From Roseovarius sp. (GTDB taxonomy: Bacteria; Pseudomonadota; Alphaproteobacteria; Rhodobacterales; Rhodobacteraceae): 64,000 nt of DNA. The position numbers were made by a program, and so were the translations under genes. The notes beneath the pieces were generated by a model. The model was not told where the DNA came from and made no database searches. It was given only the letters and a program-made list of their open reading frames with translations. The DNA is taken from positions 34,027-98,026 of the forward strand of contig PBIL01000022.1 of the NCBI GenBank assembly GCA_002720475.1. The letters are read 5' to 3'. Positions 28,981 to 36,153 of the stretch are shown here, piece after piece (positions within the stretch are counted from its first letter, which is position 1; each line of letters begins with the position of its first letter).

Positions 28981-29547
28981 TCAGAGAACCGTGACCACGG
29001 TGCCGAGCGGCACACGCTCGTAAAGCTCCTGCACATGTTCGTTGATCATGCGGATGCAGCCGTTGGAGACCGAGCGCCCGATGGATTGCGGCTCGGTCGT
29101 GCCGTGGATGCGGTAATAGGTGTCGCGCCCGTTCTGGAAGAGGTAGAGCGCGCGCGAGCCGAGCGGATTGTCCGGCCCGCCGGGCTGCACGTAATCGTTG
29201 CCCTTGAACCGGCCATAGGCGCGGGGGTCGCGCTCGATCATCTCGTCGGTGGGCCGCCAGGTGGGCCATTTCTTCTTCACGTCGATGGTGGCGGTCCCGG
29301 TGAATTCGAGCCCCGCGCGCCCCACGCCCACGCCGTAGCGGCGCGCCTGACCGGGGGCGGTGACGAGATAGAGGAAATGCGCGCGCGGCACGACGACGAG
29401 ATGACCGGGCGCGTAGGCGGCGGCAAAACGCACGTCCTGCGGCATGAATTTCGGGTCAAGGGTAAAGGCGCTTGCGCGGGCCGGGATCAGGGCGGGCGCG
29501 GCCAGCGCGGCAAGGCCGGTGGCGATCAGGGAACGGCGATCGATCAT
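28981..29547 (-). CDS. L,D-transpeptidase (YkuD domain)
   Basis: The 188-residue protein is exported by a Tat-like signal (DRRSLIATGLAALAAPAL). Its YkuD domain covers roughly residues 50-188, with the conserved histidine in YYRIHGTTEPQSIG and the catalytic Cys in SVSNGCIRMINEHVQEL. Such enzymes make 3-3 cross-links in peptidoglycan or attach lipoproteins to it. The frame ends immediately after the domain, a normal length for Rhodobacterales members. Confidence 0.93.
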   Translation of the reverse strand: MIDRRSLIATGLAALAAPALIPARASAFTLDPKFMPQDVRFAAAYAPGHLVVVPRAHFLYLVTAPGQARRYGVGVGRAGLEFTGTATIDVKKKWPTWRPTDEMIERDPRAYGRFKGNDYVQPGGPDNPLGSRALYLFQNGRDTYYRIHGTTEPQSIGRSVSNGCIRMINEHVQELYERVPLGTVVTVL

Positions 29548-29657
29548 GGGTCTCCCTCCGAAAATTCTTTGAGCCCTTTATAAAGCGGGCGCGGCGCGGC
29601 TTCGAAAGTCAAATCCGGGTGAGCGCATGGAAAATCCGGCATCTGTGGCCTTTGCGC

Positions 29658-29750
29658 TCAGATCGCGGCCCAGTCGGCGAAGCGGCAGGGCACCGGGCGG
29701 CGATGCCAGGGCGGGCGGGGAAAGCGCGGGTCGGTCTTGCGGCGGGACAT
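29658..29750 (-). CDS. Possible 30-residue basic protein
   Basis: A short frame begins MSRRKTDPRFPRPPWHRR and ends at TGA after 30 codons. What supports it is the ribosome site: GGGGAGG lies six bases before the ATG on the minus strand, as strong as any in the window. The product is rich in Arg, Pro and Trp. It sits alone in a 301-base gap between two minus-strand genes. I do not recognise it; it could be a small regulatory peptide, a leader peptide or chance. Confidence 0.4.
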   Translation of the reverse strand: MSRRKTDPRFPRPPWHRRPVPCRFADWAAI

Positions 29751-29848
29751 GGATAGCCTCCCCGATGGTCTGCCTGACAGCGACATGGGGGCAGGCGGAC
29801 CCGGGGCCAGAGCGGATGTTCACGACGTGACGGGCCGTGAGATACCGC

Positions 29849-31066
29849 TCACGCCATGCGGAGCCGCCGCTCGCGGCGGATCACGAGAAGGATCGTGACC
29901 ACCGCCGCCAAGCCCGTGAGGAACATCAGCCACAGAAGCGGAAATGCGCCGCTGCCCGGCGTCAGAAGCAGCCCCGCGAGCGCCGAGAGCGCGGCCCCAA
30001 GCCCGATCATCAACGCCCCCGAGAGCCCGCTTGCTGTCCCGGCAAGGTCAGGCCGGATCGACAGCGCGCCCGCCGTCGCGTTGGGAATGACCATGCCGTT
30101 GCCCATCCCCATGAAGGTCATCAGCCCGAAGAAGCTGAGCGGCGTGCCAAGCCCCATGTGGAACAGGGTGAGGTTGAGCCCGATGCCGCCCGCGTTGAAC
30201 AGCGCCCCACAGAGCACCATGCGGTTGACGCCGATCCGCGTCGAGAATCGCCCCGAGGCGAAATTGCCGCAGAAATAGCCGATGGCGGGCGCGCCGAAGA
30301 AGAGGCCAAGCGCCGCAGGGGTCATTCCGAAGACCTGATCGCCGACGAAGGGCGCGCCGCCCAGATAGGCGAAGAACGATCCCGAACTGAGCCCCGCGGC
30401 CATGGCATAGCCCCAGAAGCGGCGCGAGACGAGCAGCGCCGGGTAGTCGCGGAACTGCTGCATCAGCGTGCGTCCCGAAAGCGGCGCGGTCTCGCCCAGG
30501 TCACGCCAGCACAGCCAGAAGAGCGCGGCCCCCAGAACGAAGAGCGCCCAGAAATTCGCCTGCCAGCCGAAGGCTTCGTCGAGCATCCCGCCAAGGACCG
30601 GGCCCACCATCGGCACCACCGCCATGCCCATGGTCACATAGCCGATCATCGAGGCGGCGCGGTCCTGGGGCACAATGTCGCGCACGATGGCGCGCGAGAG
30701 CACCATCGCCACCACGACGCTCGCCTGCACCATGCGGAAGGTGAGAAAGACGGTGACATCGGGGGCGAAGATGCAGCCGAGCGTGGCCAGCAGAAACAGC
30801 CCAACCCCCCAGAGCACCACCGGACGCCGCCCCCAGCGGTCCGAGAGCGGTCCCATCAGCAGTTGCAGCCCGGCATTGACCGCCAGATAGAGCGCGACCG
30901 AAAGCTGGATCAGCCGATACTCGGTCTGGAAATGCGCCACCATTCCCGGAAGCGAGGGCAGAAAGATATTCGTGGCCAGCGCCGAAAGTCCTGCCATCAG
31001 GATCAGCGTTGCGATATGCGGCGGCGAGGAGCGGTCGAGGAAACGGACCGGGCGTTCGGCTGTCAT
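29849..31066 (-). CDS. Bcr/CflA family multidrug efflux MFS transporter
   Basis: The 405-residue protein has about 12 membrane helices and the drug-export motifs of Bcr/CflA proteins: LLMGPLSDRWGRRPVVLWG in the loop after helix 2, VMALAIVRD-type helix 4 (VLSRAIVRDIVPQDRAASM) and GPVLGGMLDEAFGW at helix 5. It should pump drugs or small metabolites out with proton entry. The gene is divergent from pccB, with the TTTGC array lying between the two. Confidence 0.88.
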   Translation of the reverse strand: MTAERPVRFLDRSSPPHIATLILMAGLSALATNIFLPSLPGMVAHFQTEYRLIQLSVALYLAVNAGLQLLMGPLSDRWGRRPVVLWGVGLFLLATLGCIFAPDVTVFLTFRMVQASVVVAMVLSRAIVRDIVPQDRAASMIGYVTMGMAVVPMVGPVLGGMLDEAFGWQANFWALFVLGAALFWLCWRDLGETAPLSGRTLMQQFRDYPALLVSRRFWGYAMAAGLSSGSFFAYLGGAPFVGDQVFGMTPAALGLFFGAPAIGYFCGNFASGRFSTRIGVNRMVLCGALFNAGGIGLNLTLFHMGLGTPLSFFGLMTFMGMGNGMVIPNATAGALSIRPDLAGTASGLSGALMIGLGAALSALAGLLLTPGSGAFPLLWLMFLTGLAAVVTILLVIRRERRLRMA

Positions 31067-31137
31067 GCGTCATGGCTAGGGCGCGCCTCGGGGAAAGTCC
31101 AGACGCGGCGGATGGCGGCTGCATCACCTCCGTGGGA

Positions 31138-31204
31138 TTTGCGGACAGTTTGCAGATACGCAGATATTCGGATTGATATTCGCAGTAATTTGCAAATTTG
31201 CGGG
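31138..31204. promoter_or_regulatory. Array of six TTTGC-type octamers before pccB
   Basis: Six related octamers lie in 67 bases: TTTGCGGA (31138), TTTGCAGA (31149), TACGCAGA (31157), TTCGCAGT (31179), TTTGCAAA (31189) and TTTGCGGG (31197). Centre spacings are 11, 8, 22, 10 and 8 bases, close to multiples of a helical turn in several cases. The exact TTTGCAAA also occurs before pccR. They end 61 bases before the pccB start, where an acyl-CoA regulator such as PccR would be expected to bind. Confidence 0.62.
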
Positions 31205-31265
31205 AAACAGGTTGGTTCGTCGCCCGCGTCGCCCTATGCTGCGCGCCAGCGACAAGGGGAGAGCC

Positions 31266-32798
31266 ATGAAAGACATCCTTCAGGAACTCGAGAACCGGCG
31301 CCAGGAGGCGCGTCTCGGCGGCGGGGCGGCGCGGATCGAGGCGCAGCACAAGCGCGGCAAGCTGACCGCGCGCGAGCGCATCGAGCTTCTGCTCGACGAG
31401 GGCAGTTTCGAGGAATTCGACATGTTCGTGGCGCATCGCTGCACCGATTTCGGCATGGAGAAGAACCGCCCCTACGGCGACGGGGTCGTGACCGGCTGGG
31501 GCACGATCAACGGCCGTCAGGTCTATGTCTTCAGCCAGGATTTCACCGTGCTCGGCGGCTCGGTCAGCGCCACCCATGCGCAGAAGATCTGCAAGATCAT
31601 GGATATGGCCATGCAGAACGGCGCGCCCGTGATCGGCATCAACGATTCGGGCGGCGCGCGCATCCAGGAAGGGGTGGACAGCCTTGCGGGCTATGGCGAG
31701 GTGTTCCAGCGCAATATCGAAGCCTCGGGCGTGGTGCCGCAGATCAGCCTCGTCATGGGGCCTTGCGCCGGGGGGGCGGTCTATTCCCCGGCGATGACCG
31801 ATTTCATCTTCATGGTGCGCGACACGTCCTACATGTTCGTGACCGGCCCCGACGTGGTCAAGACCGTTACCAACGAGGTGGTGAGCGCCGAGGATCTGGG
31901 CGGGGCCTCGACCCATACCCGCAAGTCGAGCGTGGCCGACGGTGCCTTCGAGAACGATGTCGAGGCGCTGGCCGAGCTGCGGCGGCTGGTCGATTTCCTG
32001 CCGCTCAACAACCGCGCGGGCGTGCCGGTGCGGCCCTTCTTCGATACGCCGGACCGCGTCGAGCCGAGCCTTGACACGCTGGTGCCCGACAATCCCAACA
32101 TGCCCTATGACATGAAGGAGTTGATCCTCAAGGTGGCCGACGAGGGCGATTTCTACGAGATCCAGGAGGATTTCGCCCGCAACATCATCACCGGCTTCAT
32201 CCGGCTCGAAGGGCGCAGCGTGGGCGTCGTGGCCAACCAGCCGATGGTGCTGGCGGGGTGCCTGGACATCGACAGCAGCCGCAAGGCCGCGCGCTTCGTG
32301 CGCTTCTGCGATGCCTTCGAGATCCCGATCCTGACCTTCGTGGACGTGCCCGGCTTCCTGCCCGGCACGGGGCAGGAACATGGCGGGGGTATCAAGCACG
32401 GCGCAAAGCTGCTCTTTGCCTATGGCGAGGCGACGGTGCCCAAGGTGACGGTGATCACCCGCAAGGCCTATGGCGGGGCCTATGACGTGATGTCCTCGAA
32501 GCATCTGCGCGCCGATTTCAACTATGCCTGGCCTTCGGCGGAGATCGCGGTGATGGGGGCCAAGGGGGCGACGGAAATCATCCACCGTGCCGATCTGGGC
32601 GATCCCGAGAAGATCGCGGCGCATACGAAGAACTACGAGGACCGGTTCGCCAATCCCTTCGTCGCCGCCGAGCGCGGCTTCATCGACGAGGTGATCCAGC
32701 CACGTTCGACGCGCGTGCGGGTCTGCCGGGCCTTTGCCTCGCTGCGCAACAAGAAAAGGGCGCTGCCCTGGAAGAAGCACGACAACATCCCGCTGTGA
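31266..32798 (+). CDS. pccB: Propionyl-CoA carboxylase beta (carboxyltransferase) subunit
   Basis: PccB moves the carboxyl group from biotin to propionyl-CoA, giving (S)-methylmalonyl-CoA. The 510 residues match the family: [56 protein letters not shown] for the first half and [20 protein letters not shown] and [17 protein letters not shown] for the acyl-CoA half. The ATG at 31266 follows GGGGAGAG. The alpha subunit lies 3.4 kb downstream on the same strand. Control by PccR is likely from the octamer array upstream. Confidence 0.97.
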   Translation: MKDILQELENRRQEARLGGGAARIEAQHKRGKLTARERIELLLDEGSFEEFDMFVAHRCTDFGMEKNRPYGDGVVTGWGTINGRQVYVFSQDFTVLGGSVSATHAQKICKIMDMAMQNGAPVIGINDSGGARIQEGVDSLAGYGEVFQRNIEASGVVPQISLVMGPCAGGAVYSPAMTDFIFMVRDTSYMFVTGPDVVKTVTNEVVSAEDLGGASTHTRKSSVADGAFENDVEALAELRRLVDFLPLNNRAGVPVRPFFDTPDRVEPSLDTLVPDNPNMPYDMKELILKVADEGDFYEIQEDFARNIITGFIRLEGRSVGVVANQPMVLAGCLDIDSSRKAARFVRFCDAFEIPILTFVDVPGFLPGTGQEHGGGIKHGAKLLFAYGEATVPKVTVITRKAYGGAYDVMSSKHLRADFNYAWPSAEIAVMGAKGATEIIHRADLGDPEKIAAHTKNYEDRFANPFVAAERGFIDEVIQPRSTRVRVCRAFASLRNKKRALPWKKHDNIPL

Positions 32799-32838
32799 GC
32801 GGATCGTCGGGCAAGGGCAAACCGGAGACGTCATCAGG

Positions 32839-33171
32839 ATGGGCCGCGACCAATGGCATGTGATCGAGGAGGGGAAGACGCTCACGCTCGCGCGGCGGCT
32901 CCCGGTGCGTCTCGACCTGGCCGCCGAGACGGTGCTGCCCGGGGCCACGGGGCGGCAGCGGCTGGCACACCGGGTGCGCCGGGATCTGTGGCGGCTGCTG
33001 CGGGACCTGCGCGGCTTTGCCCCCGTGGTGCGGGTGCGCCGCGAAGACACCGGCATGCATGTCGTGGCGGGCGGCGAAGTGGCCGGGCGGGTGCCGTCTG
33101 GGACGCGCGCGCGTGTGGCCGCGTTGTTGAACGATCCGCGCCACCGGGCGCGATGGATGGGCCGGGCATGA
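32839..33171 (+). CDS. Hypothetical protein between pccB and pccA
   Basis: The 110-residue, very basic product (MGRDQWHVIEEGKTLTLARR at the start) has no motif I recognise. It is predicted cytoplasmic, with Arg-rich helices in the middle (RVRRDLWRLLRDLRGF). It begins 40 bases after pccB with AGG close to the ATG, and its stop overlaps the next start as ATGA, so it is part of the pccB transcript. An upstream start inside pccB is possible but less likely. Confidence 0.6.
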   Translation: MGRDQWHVIEEGKTLTLARRLPVRLDLAAETVLPGATGRQRLAHRVRRDLWRLLRDLRGFAPVVRVRREDTGMHVVAGGEVAGRVPSGTRARVAALLNDPRHRARWMGRA

Positions 33172-33563
33172 TGAGGGGAGCCGCGATTCTGCCCACTCTC
33201 CTGCTCGGCCCCGCAGCCGCGGCGCAGGAGGAGGCGCTGCGGCTGCCCTCGGGACTCGAGGCTCGGTTCTTCGAGGTGCTGACCGACCGGCCCGAGGGCG
33301 GCGGCCTGATCTACCGCTTCCGCTACGTGGCCGAGGCGTTCGACGCGGGGTCCGCGCAGCTTGCCCTGCTCGGCGACGATCTGCTGTGGCTGTGCGAATC
33401 CCATGCCCTGCCGAGAATCGCGAATATCGGACCGCAGCCGCGGCAGGTGGTGATTTCGCTGGCAGATCGCGAGTCGGTCTTCGGTGTTTACGATCCGGCC
33501 GTGACGCAGGTCTTCGAGGCGTTTCGCCCCGAGGACGATACCTGCATCTGGGAGATGTTCTGA
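33168..33563 (+). CDS. Exported hypothetical protein, possibly DUF6497-like
   Basis: The 131-residue product has a signal peptide (MMRGAAILPTLLLGPAAAAQ) and a small acidic mature domain containing two cysteines (LLWLCESHAL and DDTCIWEMF) that could form a disulfide. Parts such as GLIYRFRYVAEAFDAG and VISLADRESVFGVYDP recall a Rhodobacterales family, perhaps DUF6497, but that name is from memory. It is coupled by ATGA to the gene before it. No function is known. Confidence 0.65.
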   Translation: MMRGAAILPTLLLGPAAAAQEEALRLPSGLEARFFEVLTDRPEGGGLIYRFRYVAEAFDAGSAQLALLGDDLLWLCESHALPRIANIGPQPRQVVISLADRESVFGVYDPAVTQVFEAFRPEDDTCIWEMF

Positions 33564-33629
33564 GTTGGGCGCGCAAGGGCATGTCACGTCCCGCCCGCGG
33601 CCGGGCGCGAGTGCGGCTTTGCGGACACA

Positions 33630-33641
33630 ATCCCGCGGGAT
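33630..33641. promoter_or_regulatory. Perfect 12-base palindrome ATCCCGCGGGAT
   Basis: ATCCCGCGGGAT extends to a 20-base dyad (CACA...CGTG, one mismatch) in the 225-base gap between two small genes. With no loop it suits a protein dimer better than an RNA hairpin. It is followed by an AT-rich TATTCAATATG and may be an operator for the downstream lipoprotein gene. Confidence 0.35.
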
Positions 33642-33788
33642 CGTGTATTCAATATGTTCAAATCGCAGGATTTCCGCTAGCGTGACCCAAGGTTGCACAA
33701 GAGCGACCTTTTCCTCGCCAACCTGGCGGGCTATGGCATTGTGCCGACGCGCGCCGCAGATCGCAGATACGAGAGACAGGAGTATCAC

Positions 33789-33926
33789 ATGTCCAAGACC
33801 GTCAAGAGCATCCTCGCCCTTGGTTTCATCGCTGTTGTCGCCGCTTGCGCGCAGCCGGCCGAAGAAGAATTCGTGGTTGTCGAGCCGATCACGACCGAAC
33901 CGGTTCAGACCGGCAAGTACAAGTAA
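33789..33926 (+). CDS. Small lipoprotein
   Basis: The 45-residue product begins MSKTVKSILALGFIAVVAAC, a lipoprotein signal with Cys 20 as the acylation site. The mature part is only about 26 residues, acidic, and ends TEPVQTGKYK. An ACAGGAG ribosome site lies seven bases upstream of the ATG at 33789. Small lipoproteins of this kind are common in Rhodobacteraceae; the role is unknown. A strong hairpin follows at 33943, so it may be a short, abundant transcript of its own. Confidence 0.78.
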   Translation: MSKTVKSILALGFIAVVAACAQPAEEEFVVVEPITTEPVQTGKYK

Positions 33927-33942
33927 GCCCGACGGGCAAGGC

Positions 33943-33970
33943 GCGAAGCGGGCGACAGCGCCCGCTTCGC
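33943..33970 (+). terminator. Hairpin after the small lipoprotein gene
   Basis: GCGAAGCGGGCG pairs perfectly with CGCCCGCTTCGC around an ACAG loop, 16 bases after the stop codon. There is no T run, so it may act as a weak terminator or protect the 3' end of the message. Confidence 0.55.
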
Positions 33971-34013
33971 CGCACCGCGCCGCGCATCTGCCGAGTGATC
34001 CCGGGGATGTGCC

Positions 34014-34373
34014 ATGCTGAAGCATCGCGGCTTTCCCGGGCGTCTGCCCGGAACGGATTACCAGTTCACCATCCGACGGGCCAATCCCAAGGGCGTCACG
34101 CCGCTTGTGGCGCGCGAGCGCTATCGTGACCGCAAACCCATCGACCGGCGCGCCGATACCGAGTTCCTGCGCGCGATCTGGGACTGTTTCGGGGATCGGC
34201 CCTTCGCGCGCGGCAATCTCGACGCGGGCCGCCTGAGCTGGCTTTTCGGGCGCGAGATCAAGCCCGCCGAAGAGCCGTTCGACCCCGAGAGCTACGAGGC
34301 CCTCCTGGTTCTCGACCTTGCGGTGGCGCGGGTCTCCTTTCCCGAGATCTTCGCGGACGAGGCTTCGCGATGA
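34014..34373 (+). CDS. Hypothetical protein
   Basis: The 119-residue protein has no signal peptide or membrane segment. Its pattern (YQFTIRRANPKGVTPLVARE, then IDRRADTEFLRAIWDCFGDR and ESYEALLVLDLAVARVSFPE) is globular-looking and codon use resembles its neighbours, so it is probably real. I do not recognise a family. It lies between pccB-linked genes and the porin, and ends before a 290-base gap. Confidence 0.6.
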   Translation: MLKHRGFPGRLPGTDYQFTIRRANPKGVTPLVARERYRDRKPIDRRADTEFLRAIWDCFGDRPFARGNLDAGRLSWLFGREIKPAEEPFDPESYEALLVLDLAVARVSFPEIFADEASR

Positions 34374-34663
34374 GCCCGGCCGCCGCCGCCGCTCGGCGCG
34401 TTTTCGCGCATGAGGACGCGCGATGCGCGGGGCCTTGCCGAGCCGGGGCCGGAGACGATTCCGGGCTTGGCGCAGATGCGACGGCGTGCAACCATAAGGC
34501 GTGTAACGGTCGCCTGTTCCCCAGGGGCTTGACCCGTTACCCTTCCCCTCTCGGGCGGCGCGGTGACAAGTCACCCGCCGTCCGTTTTTGCGGTCCCTCG
34601 CCCGCGATCCGGTGCCGTTTGCGGCGGCCGGGGCGCGCGCGGGACGCGCGCCCCGGACCGGGC
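34374..34663. other. Non-coding gap before the porin gene
   Basis: No convincing gene is seen. The gap holds a 14-base palindrome GGTGACAAGTCACC (34562-34575), possibly an operator, and the strong hairpin near the porin stop. A stretch containing TTGACC (34530) may be a promoter, but no -10 stands out. Confidence 0.4.
34628..34656 (-). terminator. Strong hairpin after the porin stop
   Basis: CCGGGGCGCGCG pairs with CGCGCGCCCCGG (12 base pairs, five-base loop) seven bases beyond the porin stop codon. It lacks a T run but is stable enough to protect or end the porin message. Confidence 0.55.
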
Positions 34664-35947
34664 TCAGAAGTTGAACTGCACCGAGCCTTGCAGGCGGGTG
34701 GCGTCGATATCCGCCCCGCTGGCGACCTCGCGTTCGCCCCGGCTCACCTCCGCCCCGACGGTCAGCCGCTTGACCGGCTTGTAGAACAGCGAAAGATGCA
34801 CGGTCTGAAGCTTTTCCGTGTCGGTCGGCGCGAAGGTGTCCTCGACCTCGTAGAAGCCATAGGCCAGACCGGCGCTTACCTTGTCGGAGAAGGCGTGCAT
34901 GACCTGTGCCGTGGCACCATAGGCTTCGATCGTGTTGAGCTCGCCCGTGGCGTCGATGAAGGCGTCCTGACCGATCCCGTCGATGATGTAGCGCCCGATC
35001 CCGTCGCCATAGGTGAACGAGCCGACAAGACGGCCCCCCTCCCAGAGCGGCGTTCCACCCGCGAGGTTGAAGCCCCAGCCGGTATCGCTGTCGCCGCCAA
35101 GCTGGCTCGGCCCTTCGAGATCGCGAACCACGACAGCGCCGCGCAGGAGGTGCTCACCGCTCTTCCAGGTGCCTGCCGCGAGAAAGTCGGGGGTCTGGTC
35201 GAAGTCGGAATTGACCCCCGAGAAGGTGCTGCCGATTGTCTCGCCCAGCGGAGCGGTCACGCCGCCGACCACGCCGCGCCCGGAGAATTCCGGGTTCTCG
35301 ATGGCCAGCGACACGTCGAAGTTCGGGGCCGCCTTGAGGGTATAGCGCAGCTGCGCCTGCCGGATGAAGGGAAGGCCGGTCGGGCCCCGGAAATCGACCG
35401 TGGCCGGATAGACCTCGATCGGCATGAAGGTGGTCCAGGTCTGGCCGGCGGTCCAGCCGTTCCAGCGGCCATAGGCGTGGCGCAGGCGCAGCTGGTGCGA
35501 GTTGGAGAGCACGTCGTTGCCGCGCGTGCCGAAGAAGTCCACCTCGACGAAGGTCGTGAGCGGTCCCTTCTCGGTCTGCGTCTCGGTCTTGAAGTTGAGC
35601 CGGGTCTGGCGGGCATGGGCATCGAAGCCGCCGCCATCGTCCGCGCCGAGCGTCAGGGTGCGCACGCTGGTCGTGTCGCCCTGGCCCTGGTCGAGATCGT
35701 AGATCAGGTCGAGCTTGGTGTAGCCGCCGAAGGTCAGCGTGGTGCCCGCGGGCAGGTTCACCTGGCCGCGGTTCTCGAGCTCGTCAAGACGCTCGGTGAG
35801 TTCGCGCACCTGCTCGCGGAGCTCGGCGGTGTCCTGCGCCAGCGCAGCCCCCGGCTGGCCAAGACCGATGGCCGCGGCCCCGAGCAGGGCCGGTATGTTT
35901 CGTCTGATTGGGTCTCTCCTCCAGATTGTGTGTCTCCTCCACGGCAT
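34664..35947 (-). CDS. DcaP-like trimeric outer-membrane porin
   Basis: From the ATG at 35947 the product has 427 residues. After a signal-like stretch (IPALLGAAAIGLGQPGAALA) comes a short coiled coil (ELREQVRELTERLDELENRG), then a 16-18 strand barrel opening with TTLTFGGYTKLDLIYDLDQG and ending in the outer-membrane signature LQGSVQFNF. This is the DcaP type, linked to dicarboxylate or other organic acid uptake. The start is unclear: the ATG has no ribosome site, while GGAGGAG sits seven bases before ATC at 35908, which would give a cleaner signal peptide (414 residues). It is divergent from pccA. Confidence 0.82.
   Translation of the reverse strand: MPWRRHTIWRRDPIRRNIPALLGAAAIGLGQPGAALAQDTAELREQVRELTERLDELENRGQVNLPAGTTLTFGGYTKLDLIYDLDQGQGDTTSVRTLTLGADDGGGFDAHARQTRLNFKTETQTEKGPLTTFVEVDFFGTRGNDVLSNSHQLRLRHAYGRWNGWTAGQTWTTFMPIEVYPATVDFRGPTGLPFIRQAQLRYTLKAAPNFDVSLAIENPEFSGRGVVGGVTAPLGETIGSTFSGVNSDFDQTPDFLAAGTWKSGEHLLRGAVVVRDLEGPSQLGGDSDTGWGFNLAGGTPLWEGGRLVGSFTYGDGIGRYIIDGIGQDAFIDATGELNTIEAYGATAQVMHAFSDKVSAGLAYGFYEVEDTFAPTDTEKLQTVHLSLFYKPVKRLTVGAEVSRGEREVASGADIDATRLQGSVQFNF
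35906..35941 (-). repeat. 18-base tandem repeat carrying the porin ribosome site
   Basis: Read on the minus strand, TGGAGGAGACACACAATC is followed directly by TGGAGGAGAGACCCAATC; the two copies differ at two positions. Each contains GGAGGAG and a following CAATC. The second copy ends at the ATC codon from which the signal peptide reads best. Confidence 0.8.
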
Positions 35948-36055
35948 GGGGGACGGAGAGTGGCCCGGCCCCATGCCGAAGATCACAGTGGCAGGGCGCG
36001 CACTCACGAAGGCATCACGATCCGGTGCCGAACGAGATCGTGTAAGTGCTTGAAC

Positions 36056-36075
36056 AAAATGTGTTTTCACATTTT
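36056..36075. promoter_or_regulatory. Inverted repeat AAAATGTG-TTTT-CACATTTT before pccA
   Basis: A perfect eight-base inverted repeat with a TTTT spacer lies in the porin-pccA gap, in an AT-rich patch unlike the surrounding DNA. The core TGTG-N4-CACA suggests a dimeric regulator that could act on either gene. It is 79 bases before the pccA start. Confidence 0.5.
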
Positions 36076-36153
36076 TGCTACAAAACCTCTCAATCCCGTG
36101 ACCGTCGAACGCGACGCGCGGGCAAACGCTCTCCAGGAAAGGAAAACTGTCCG

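Noticed and set aside
28981-29547. L,D-transpeptidase as a Tat-dependent enzyme with cofactor
   Set aside because: The twin-arginine-like start is only DRRSL without a full Tat motif, and YkuD enzymes need no cofactor; ordinary Sec export is as likely.
30501-34574. Very long open frame (1357 codons) on the minus strand across pccB
   Set aside because: It is antisense to pccB and neighbouring genes, has His/Arg-rich composition with no known domain, and joins the shadow of several genes. High GC content removes stop codons from such frames.
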